64,000 bases of DNA, taken from assembly GCA_934045075.1 (NCBI GenBank), contig OW203722.1, positions 13,764,796-13,828,795 of the forward strand. The letters are read 5' to 3'. Positions 55,386 through 64,000 of this stretch are shown piece by piece. Positions within the stretch are counted from its first letter, which is position 1; every line of letters begins with the position of its first letter. Below the pieces are notes generated by a model that saw only the letters and a program-made list of their open reading frames with translations, did no database searches and was not told the origin of the DNA. This DNA comes from Yponomeuta sedellus (Eukaryota > Arthropoda > Insecta > Lepidoptera > Yponomeutidae). The position numbers and the translations under genes are program-made.

Positions 55386-56045
55386 TTAAAATGAATAGTT
55401 TAGTTGGGTACAAAAGCCGGATCCTCTGTATCTTAATCTCCATACAATATCTCTGAGCTATCAAGACATTTTAGACTTAGGTGAAATGAGTTATGTTGAG
55501 TGAAATGAGTTATGTTTGAGATGTTATGTTATTATTGTTTATTGTTTAAGCTCTGCGAATCGGAGCGAAACCTGGTCGGACTCTTCCGATATAACAACAC
55601 CCGTAAGTAGATCCGGACTAAAAGTCTACAGTTATAATTTATAATTCGTGTTTAAACTATCCCAATGAATGTATGCAGTAATCCCACATCTTTTGGTTTG
55701 CACCGGACCATATAGGATGGGCACGGTCCACCCGGCTCTCCTCTATCTACGGCAACGGACAAAATGTTAAACTTTCATAAAACTGAGCATTTTCCTAGAT
55801 TTCAAAAGTAACAAAACTCATTATCATCACCATTTCAGAATTCGCTTAAATGAGTTTAGTTTTGCGCAATCTTTGCTCGCTGCCGCGCGGTCAAGTACAT
55901 TTTGGAATGGAAAATAAGGACCGTTTCGCACGGGCTAGTGATTATCCGAGCGAGCCGAGTCGGGACAATAATGATAGCAATAATTTGACCGTAATCGGCC
56001 TCACGGTGCTTTGTGTCCGCCTTGGGACCTGAGCGCGCTAGTTTT
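55386..56045. other. Unannotated sequence
   Basis: No gene or repeat. GGGACAATAATG-type text near 55965 resembles text near 59990, too short to interpret. Confidence 0.4.
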
Positions 56046-56605
56046 AAGCTCGGTCCCTATTTTGCGCATCAGTGGACAACTATCTAAATCAACGCGGCTA
56101 ATTGCCGCTGTTTCGTCGTTAGTATAATTGAGGCGTGTACCCGCTTCCAATTCATCGTAGCGTTCTTTATTCTTTGTCTATTTGACAAAAACCTTCTGAG
56201 GATTTACTGTAAAACCTGCATCGTGTAACTATTGTTATCTATCAATTATAAATCATTATAAATATATTGTTATTGTTTATAGTAATATCGCTTGAGTAAA
56301 ACAACAATAGGCGCGGTCAGGTGCAGGATACGAGACCGTCCCGTGACTACCGCTTGTGGCATTTTTTCATTTTTTCGCGCAAGGCGCAAGGCGCCGTTAA
56401 TGCCGGCTGTCATGTAATAGCAGTCGTTAAGTCATGTCTGAGGCCTTATGGTTGGCTTGATAACTCCTGACAGTAAGGCTCGCCACTGTCTTACATCCTC
56501 CATCCGGACTTAGCCCCCGTGGTGGAGTATGGCTTAACCTTCCTGCGATGCAGGAAGAGACCGTGCCCCAGCAGTGGGTAGGTGTCATACTAGGGTTGAT
56601 ATCGA
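56046..56605 (+). mobile_element. Chimeric 5S-derived retroposon, copy B5
   Basis: Co-linear with 39563-40142 from AGCTCGGTCCCTATTTTGCG through the tail (AGGGTTGATATCGATATTGA) at about 95% identity by eye. It has the same junction between the unknown 280-bp 5' domain and the 3' half of the 5S-like region. It keeps GCAGGATACGAGACC where B4 has an extra GTGCA-type duplication, and it lost part of the CTTCCGTGCTTCG block. No perfect target duplication visible. Confidence 0.83.
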
Positions 56606-57194
56606 TATTGATATTAAGAAGCATAATATGCTTTTATGTGCTCAAATATTTTATTGACTGGACTACTGGAACACGGCACGGGGTGTCGGCTGTAGATTTC
56701 ATAGAATGACTGAGAAGAAAAGTTCCAATTATCTTGCCACAAGACTGGTAGGAATTCTGGGAAAAACTCATATTTCTATTTCGTCCAAAAGCGTGGTTTA
56801 ACTGTCGATACAGTAGAAATGGTTTTCTGGTTTTGAATAATATTCAAATAACTTTTAGGAGAATGCAAAATTTATGGCTATTCCAAAATACTAAATTTTA
56901 TTAGGCGTCAACTAACTGTACAAGTCATATGGAGGTTCAAAACGCAAATTTCACTAAACTTGGACATTAATTAAAATTATTGGTCCGGACAAACAAACTT
57001 AGGAGTGACGCGAATGATTTAATGACCTTGTTAATGGGCTAACTTTGTCAAGTTAAGCCGGGGCTTTGCCGTTTGTCGAGTGAGTTTATAATATTAGGCG
57101 CTAGTCGCCGCTCTATGACTACATGTTTCAACAAACAATGAGTTTGGTGTATTGCAGAGCGTTAGCAAGTAGACTAAATATTAATAGTAGACTA

Positions 57195-57420
57195 GATAAG
57201 AATATTTTTTATTGTACACAACAGAAAATAATTTCAGAGACCACAGTTACAAAAGAATAGTTCCAATAGGCTGAGGTATTGGTGATAGCAATTTCTTCCA
57301 GGCAACCTTATATCAGAAAAATTGCAGAAGGAGAAATACGGTAAGAATATTCTTAATTGTACACTGGATAATAAACAAAAAATACAAAATAATTACAAAG
57401 GTACATAGTACGATCATAAT
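57195..57420 (+). repeat. Dispersed repeat H, two fragments
   Basis: 57195-57280 (GATAAGAATATTTTTTATTG, TACACAACAGAAAATAA) and 57348-57420 (GTAAGAATATTCTTAATTGT, ACACTGGATAATAAAC, GGTACATAGTACGATC) both match 49893-49985. Confidence 0.6.
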
Positions 57421-57477
57421 AACAACGTCGGTATTTAGTGGTTGTGCCGGTTTTACCGGATTTAACCGGTTAAGAAC

Positions 57478-57680
57478 TTATACATCGTTGGTCCTCGTCC
57501 CAAACTAGGATGTCCTGTACGACGGCGAGGTAGCGAGGTAAACATGGAAATAGAGCCAGACCGAGATCATCTAAACAAATCAAGTACTTCGGCTTCCAGT
57601 GAGAATCGAACCCGCGACCTCTGTTTTGGTAGTCAAATAGTCAAGAGTGTTATTGCTAGACCAACGAGGCAGTTATCATA
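57478..57680 (-). repeat. tRNA-derived SINE family F, best copy
   Basis: The minus strand reads ACTGCCTCGTTGGTCTAGCA (box A side), AGAGGTCGCGGGTTCGATTC (box B), TCACTGGAAGCCGAAGTACT, then a body ending CATCCTAGTTTGGGACGAGG. tRNA-like but not a clean cloverleaf. Confidence 0.75.
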
Positions 57681-59159
57681 GTTAGGAACAACGAAATTAA
57701 TACAAGGATCGTAATGTGTCTACCTACACTATAAGAGTTGTATTAATTTCAACTGTATTGTACTAAAAATATGGTTGGTTCTCTCTCGGCACGACGTAGC
57801 TAAAGACGGTTCTGTCATTGTAGCAAGCTGAACACCTATTATATAAATGTTCTATAAAGAGGACAATATAAAGTATCTTGCGACTTCTTATCTTGCTAAG
57901 TAACCGAGTTCCATCCACGTATATAGAAGGAATAGAAAACTACCAAATAATATAGATGTGCTGAGTGTAGTTGTTAAAAAAGTAGGTTCTTTTACAGGCT
58001 TTCTTCTAAAATGAGCAATTCCTGAAACACCCCAATTAAAGTTTGTGTTTTACAATATTTTTTGTTTACAGGGTGTCCCAAAAAAAATGTCAAGCAGAAG
58101 TCCAGGAATATGTACCTCTAGGGGTACTCGAATTTCCCCCATGTATCTTCACGATTTTTTGTAGTTTTCGAGTTATAATTTTGTTTCTTATTTTTTGTTC
58201 CACCACATTATTTTCCACAGAGCCATGAATTATTAAGATACATGCTTTTTGTTCCAAAATAGGTGAATAGTGTACATTGCGTCTGCAATCAATTGTGGAT
58301 CAATCTGATATAATAGCGCCAATTTTTTTTTTGTGATTTATATTTTTCAAATTAGGGCATTTTATTAAATTTGCAGTTTACGTTCTCTGCCAATGTCACA
58401 GCATTCAGTTAATCAAGACTTATATAGATAAAATATTATTATTTGTAACGCTTCTTCTACCAAACCGCGCTACTAAAAATCATTTGCAATTCTCGAAAAG
58501 GCTAAATTAAAGAAAATTTTCAAAAATCGTTGAACGAAATTAGTTGTAAATGAAAATCTCTAGAAATTGCGCCCTTTAACGACATCCCTGCTTATACCGT
58601 TTGTTATGTAACGTTCGAAAACCCCAAACTTGTATAGCGGAGAGGAAAACAAAAGAATACCGGCAACTGCAAATGGACAAAAAGTTGTAAAAGATCCGAT
58701 AAACAAGCTCCGAGCGAAAACAAATACCTGTGTGTACACTGTTCGCAGGTATAAGCATAGTAGATACCTACGTGGGGCGAATCTGATACATTCGCACAAA
58801 GGATTTATTCCATGTCAGTTCCATTATTTTTAATGTGACCCATGGTTATATTATTAATATAGTATACTTAGATAATGTTATATCGCATTTCCTTCGTACA
58901 GTCGACATCAATAAACCGTTTTATCTGTATATGTACCCTACTCGGTAACGAGCAAGTTTGCAACGGAAGTGTAAATAAAAGAATACGAGTATATATTATG
59001 AATAAAAATGTGCTGTACCGTGACTTAACGCTTAAAATAATACACAACTATTATGTAGAAGTGGTGTCTTAACAATAAATATGAAACAATAAATACAATG
59101 TTCAGAAAACTAATGATTTGCGAATAATAAATAAATAACTTTCACACATCACAATCATT
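57681..59159. other. Unannotated sequence; possible TE end near 58070
   Basis: TTTACAGGGTGTCCCAAAAA at about 58065 is a phrase often seen at insect transposon or repeat ends, but I found no partner end. The rest is unassigned. Confidence 0.35.
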
Positions 59160-59325
59160 TGTGACATCGGTCATCGTGACATGACATCGCAAACATGGAA
59201 ATACTCCCAGATTGTGGCCACTTGTACTTAGGAAGTACAACGGCCTCGAGTGGGAATTTAATCCTCGACTCCTGCTTTGTTGGTCAAGCTTGTTAGCCGC
59301 TAGACCAACAAGGCAATCCAGTTAA
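59160..59325 (-). repeat. tRNA-derived SINE family F, degenerate copy
   Basis: The minus strand reads GGATTGCCTTGTTGGTCTAG, CGGCTAACAAGCTTGACCAA, GGAGTCGAGGATTAAATTCC and ACTCGAGGCCGTTGTACTTC, the F head with a decayed box B. Confidence 0.65.
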
Positions 59326-60069
59326 TGCACTAAAAATTAAAGTATTTAGTTAATTTTTTTACCTTTTAACAAGAGGTTAATTCAATTCAATTCATTTATT
59401 TCAAAAATAAAAATTCATATAAATTTGTTACTAATCTTATTCTAGTGTTAGTACATATTGTTATTTTAACCATAACTATAGGGCACTGTCATTGCTTGCT
59501 TAATGTTTTCTTTTAGGCGTTGGTTTTCTTTGTGCCAATTCCAGCATTATCTCGTTGTTCCATCTGTGTTTAGTTGAGTAATAAAAGAGGTTTGAATGAA
59601 CTCTAATCTTCTCGTTTTAATCATTTCGCATTTTTAAGAGAACTCTGGAAACTCAAGACATATACAAACGGTCTTATTTAAAAAAACCATAAGACACTCC
59701 AAAAAAGTTCACAAAAATAACCCGTGCTAGTAATTTAACAAAGAAAAGACGTTATCACTTGTAAAATAAATACGCCATCTTTATATAAACACGACTCCAT
59801 TAACCACTCCTAGGGGCGTTTTATTTAATTACGTCTTTTCATTGTAAAATATTCACCACAAACTGTTTAAGTGAACATTTTTGAAATGTTTTGTGGTTTT
59901 ATAAATAAGGGCTTAACGTTTGTGCCTTAAAGATTTCTTAAAACCCATTGACCCGGGCGCTCGCTGTAACTCACCAGTACTACGGGACAAGCGGACAATA
60001 ATGGCTGCCATAATTTGCCTGTAATGGGCCACACACTATCGCACTGTCAGCCCCGCGACGAAAATAAGC
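59326..60069. other. Unannotated AT-rich sequence
   Basis: ATTCAATTCATTTATTTCAA at about 59390 resembles a reversed retroelement terminus. Otherwise nothing. Confidence 0.4.
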
Positions 60070-60598
60070 TCCTTTTGTCTTTCGAATCCTTTTCGCGCAG
60101 TCCCTTCAGCACTTATCAATTTGTTGGACGGTTTAATTTAATTTATTGGCGATGAAATTTTGCTGCTCGTCTCGTTCTAGTTACGTTACTAAGACGACCT
60201 AGGTGGTTACGAATCGTGAACACCGGGAATTTCAAAACTAAGGTCATTATTATCCTTCAGAGTATTAACCTTGAAAAAAACAATCGAAAATCATTGTCAT
60301 TTTCAAGGTTAGGACTTAAGATGATAATGACATAATTTTGTTTCTGTCCTTTTGTCTTTCGAATCCTTTTCGCGCAGTCTCTAAAGCACTTATCAATTTG
60401 TTGGACGGTTTAATTTAATTTATTGGCGATGACATTTTGCTGCTCTTCTCATTCTAGTTACGTTACTAAGACGACCTAGGTGGTTACGTATCGTGAACAC
60501 CGGTGATCTTAGTACTAAGGTCGTTATTATCCTTCTAAGGCTTGACCTTAAAAAAAACAATTCGGAAACCATTGTTATTTTCAAGGTTAAGACTTAGG
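60070..60598. repeat. Diverged tandem duplication, about 250-bp units
   Basis: Unit 1 60070-60320 and unit 2 60347-60598 are co-linear: both have TCCTTTTGTCTTTCGAATCC, TTTTCGCGCAGTC, GCACTTATCAATTTGTTGGA, TTACGTTACTAAGACGACCT and TTTTCAAGGTTA, in that order. About 85-90% identity by eye. Each unit ends in a small inverted repeat (ACCTTGAAAA / TTTTCAAGGT in unit 1). Not a recognised TE. Confidence 0.9.
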
Positions 60599-60607
60599 AA
60601 GTGGTTA

Positions 60608-60755
60608 TGGTAGCGGAGAAACGGCGAGTTTCTGAGGTGATCAAATACCTCAGCGCTTGAAATTGCCAAGGTACGCGTGGTAATTAAGCCCCATGCTCAC
60701 TCTCTGAGAGAAGGCTTTTGCCCTGTATTGGGACGTATATAGGCAACATGAAAAG
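60608..60755 (+). repeat. SINE family C, copy 7
   Basis: GTTTCTGAGGTGATCAAATA, CCTCAGCGCTTGAAATTGCC, TACGCGTGGTAATTAAGCCC, CTCTGAGAGAAGGCTTTTGC and TTGGGACGTATATAGGC. A small further piece (TTGAAATTGCCAGTTCGCGG) is at 60805-60830. Confidence 0.75.
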
Positions 60756-60940
60756 AATTTCCTCAATAGTTTTACAGATAGTAACTCTACGTAAACAATA
60801 TCGCTTGAAATTGCCAGTTCGCGGAGGGCACGACAGGTATGTACCTTGAAGTAGGATGTTATAGGCCTTAGTGTTCTGAAGTCCTTTTTTATTTTATATT
60901 AAAAATATATATTTCACGATCTTTGGGAATTGTATATTAA

Positions 60941-61505
60941 AAACCTATTTAGAGGCTAAAAATTTCACTTATGCCGGGATTCGAACCCGCAACCTCTGGC
61001 TATCCGTACCAGCGCTCTACCAATTGAGCCAATGGGCGACTCACGGCATCAGTGAAATTTCGAACCTCTTTACAATATTCTCTGTATTACGTACAGACAG
61101 CGACATCTGACTTAAGCAAATTGCATTACTTACAGCCCCGACTACCTACTTTGCAGTTAGGTTTAACATCGGAACGATATCACTGTACCCACATGATTAC
61201 ACTATTTTTATTTTTAATGCACTAACCCGTGCTAAGGAACAAATTTAAAAACCTATTTAGAGGCTAAAAATTTCACCCATGCCGGGATTCGAACCCGCAA
61301 CCTCCATAATACAGAGAATATTGTAAAGAGGTTCGAAATTTCACTGATGTCGTGAGTCGCCCATTGGCTCAATTGGTAGAGCGCTGGTACGGATAGCCAG
61401 AGGTTGCGGGTTCGAATCCCGGCATGGGTGAAATTTTTAGCCTCTAAATAGGTTTTTAAATTTGTTCCTTAGCACGGGTTAGTGCATTAAAAATAAAAAT
61501 AGTGT
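60941..61505. repeat. Trimeric SINE A insertion with 13-bp target duplication
   Basis: Three pieces lie between perfect copies of AATTGTATATTAA (60928-60940 and 61506-61518). (1) 60941-61196, minus, missing the distal tail. (2) 61197 to about 61303, minus, tail plus part of the tRNA-like segment, joined to piece 1 by the CACATGATTAC/ACTATTTTT junction also seen at 27320. (3) About 61304-61505, plus, from ATACAGAGAATATTG through box A (TTGGCTCAATTGG), box B (GGTTCGAATCC) and the complete tail. So one insertion carries both tandem and inverted copies. Confidence 0.9.
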
Positions 61506-61518
61506 AATTGTATATTAA

Positions 61519-64000
61519 CCTTGCTAACCACACATGTCCATCGTAGATTTTTATTAAGGTTGTTTTAATTATCACCATGGCAATAAAGTTGTGTATTTTA
61601 ACTTACACTTTGGATTTATAGGTGCGCTGGTACCTAAGATCTGTGTTCTTGAGCTGGTTGTCATCTGAGTCTTAATTTTCCTAGTGTAGCAGGTAATAAT
61701 TAAACTATACATATTTATACTTGAATTCCGTGCTTTTAGGTGCAATGGTGCTCTTGACCTGGACAGCATCAAACTTCTAAATCCTCAGCTGCAGAGAGTG
61801 ACAGCCAAATAATTTTTTTAGTGAAAAATACATTTCTATTTAGAATAAAAGCTTAGAAGTTTTGAAGAATAACTTTCGAGCTGATGATTTTCTAATCAAT
61901 GTCCCCCAGACACCAGATAGATAAAGTGTTACTGAATTAACATATATGTTGAACTAAGTGTTCGTAACATCGATAAGCAACTTAATTATTTGTGTTTGAT
62001 TTCTAAAATTTTAAGTTTTAATTTCCATCTCCGAAAGTGTTCACCAAACATTACCAAACTACCCTGGGACTAATTTTACGCTATATTTTATGAAACACGT
62101 ACATATTACTAAAGGATGGGCCCCGTTAATCCTTATTTTCTGCTGTCCATTGAAGAGTTCCGGTCTCCATTTCTCTAAGTCTTCAACAGATCTTCACCAA
62201 ATTGGAAAATGGGACCGGATATCACGACCCATTCGTCGGTATATTCATTGGAACAAAAAAAAAGGTTGAACTCAGTTAACATTTCATGAAGGTAAGTGAG
62301 AACACAAACAAAAAAAGGAATATGACCGTCGAATTGAGAACCTCCTCCGTTTTTTGAAGTTGGTTAAAAATAAACAATTTTTTTAAGTAGGACAGGTTAC
62401 ACTTGAATTAATATAACTAAAAAAAACTTTTTTAACTATTAAAGCAATGTATTTCACCTTCTTCTGTTATAATTTCCTATGCATGATTAGACATAGAAAC
62501 TTTATTTCATAGAAGACACCATATATTTTGAGCCTGTTAGTTTATATACCGATGGAAATTATTTTGTACTTGGGTATTTTTGATAAAAGATATACTTTTT
62601 TAAATATTTTATTTGGATATAATAACAAATTGTCAAGACATTGTCGATTCAAAGGCCACAGACTGTCGAGGCAGCAGCTAGTATTATATAAAAAGATTGC
62701 GTCACCTATTACCCTTCTGTTAGTTCAAAAACGAGCAGGTCACTAGTGGTTAGTGGTATTAATTAACCTAGAGCAAATACCCCTCGTGGCTTTACGTTAA
62801 GACAGCAAACCAAGACTGGGCGTGGCACCACGGAACACTCCTCAGCTCTATCGGGCTCTATCTTAATTAATCGGAGAACTCGAGACGTCTATGAGTAGAT
62901 AGGTGCCACAAACGATAACCACCACCAATGAAAAAATAAACGTATTCTTTTAAGAGTCGGTTTTGCAAAAAGTGTTTAATAACAACAGTAACTACAATAT
63001 TACCATAAAATCGTTTACTTTATTATTTAATAATTTCCACGCTACACATTCGCTTGTATGAAAAATACATATTTTAATCTACAGTTTAGAATCTAGGGCA
63101 AGTGACTAATGTAGTATTTCCGCTAAAACGAACCTTTTTGGAAATATTTCTTGGCCTTTGTTCCTGGGCTAAAATAAGTTAAAATAGCTATTACTGTTCT
63201 ACATCTTTGGCTTATTGATATTTACGTACTTAATTTGCACCCGAAAAACTCTAGAATAGTTTAGACATGATTATTTTTTATTGGTGGCATTAGCCCCTAT
63301 GCCATCCTTCTTCGGCTTATGGATATTTAACTATTTTATTTTCACCCGAAAAACTCAAGGGTAGTTGACGTCTGGTTTGACTATGCATACATTCATGTGG
63401 TTAGAAATACTTGGTTTAAACGTCGTCCTGTAAAGGGCGAAATGGTCTTCTCGTTTTGCGTTAGTATTGAAATACACATTTCTTAATATGTGTCACTTTC
63501 ACTTTCAACACGCTAAAGTTTAAAATTCGTTGGGTATGGATAAACTGATTCTTGAGCTTCTCTTCTTGTCTCTCAAAAGAAACGGTTTTCATGTTTAGCG
63601 TTATTTCAATAACACGTATGAAGCGAACGGCCGTTCTAGGGGCGGCTTAAGAACATAAAAAAATCGAGATTCAGAAAAAAACAGAGCTGAATCTTTTTAT
63701 AGCATCATTGTATTTGTGCTTGTTATTTTTTAAATTTTCTTTAGACTGCAATACCCTTTTTCGATTCGCGTCGTTGCGCCAACTTTGATATGGTGGATGT
63801 TTCGGGAACCTCTCACACTTTACTCGCACCTTAATCATGTAGTTCAGCAAACGGCCGCTAGATAGCGCTACTTGGCTCGCGTAGTTCAGCACATCTACGG
63901 CGTAGTCCATGTTTAATTTGATAGATGGCGCTGGACAGAATGAAAACCATTTCTTAGCAAAAAGTTGTTATCTACTATTCATGTCTTAATATGCTTCCAT
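61519..64000. other. Unannotated sequence
   Basis: About 2.5 kb without recognised genes or repeats. Frames at 61572-61772, 62528-62746 and 63671-63910 show no family pattern. Confidence 0.4.

Noticed and set aside
58043..58228. Frame containing YRVSQKK near an ACAGGGTGTCCC string
   Set aside because: Probably a repeat end, but no second terminus, duplication or other copy is present in the window.

Overview
This window looks like an intergenic or intronic stretch of an AT-rich insect genome, most likely Lepidoptera. Supporting this are many short tRNA- and 5S-rRNA-derived SINEs, fragments of non-LTR retrotransposons whose C-terminal reverse-transcriptase segments resemble those common in moths and butterflies, DD34D mariner elements, and long (ATT)n and (TG)n arrays. 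I found no host protein-coding exon I would defend. Most long reading frames are translations of repeats or chance frames, and several have no ATG start.

Layout. 0-8 kb: a LINE C-terminal relic (1346-1690), a GTAGC-rich cluster (3830-3975), the first 5S-derived SINE (5149-5410, 12-bp target duplication), a weak 39-codon ORF with a CPVC motif, and a foldback (7337-7457). 8-12 kb: a dense SINE zone, including a 5S SINE split by a LINE fragment with its own 12-bp duplication. 15.5-18.3 kb: a tRNA SINE whose 3' end matches that LINE, a near-intact mariner broken by one stop codon, and a tandem SINE pair. 25.9-31.2 kb: multimeric tRNA-like SINEs, a perfect palindromic dimer with a MITE nested inside it, and a SINE bracketed by an 87-90 bp direct repeat. 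35.4-40.7 kb: another palindromic SINE with a 13-bp duplication, the N-terminus of a Crypton-like tyrosine recombinase, a chimeric 5S retroposon, and two perfect hairpins. 44.6-46.9 kb: a 220-bp pure (ATT)n array and a second, more decayed mariner in the opposite orientation. 50-57 kb: a MITE with complex TIRs, a full-length 5S SINE, a 5'-inverted SINE and a second copy of the chimeric 5S retroposon. 60-61.5 kb: a diverged tandem duplication and a trimeric SINE insertion with a 13-bp duplication.

How the parts relate. The sequence records interaction between non-autonomous retroposons and LINEs. SINEs carry Pol III promoter heads (tRNA box A/B, 5S-type) and tails that match LINE 3' ends. The strongest case is a roughly 60-bp shared terminus ending in (TAAC)n. 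The most unusual signal is one tRNA-like SINE family that repeatedly occurs as head-to-tail and inverted multimers, two of them bounded by perfect 13-bp duplications. That suggests multimers inserted as units, or arose during reverse transcription.
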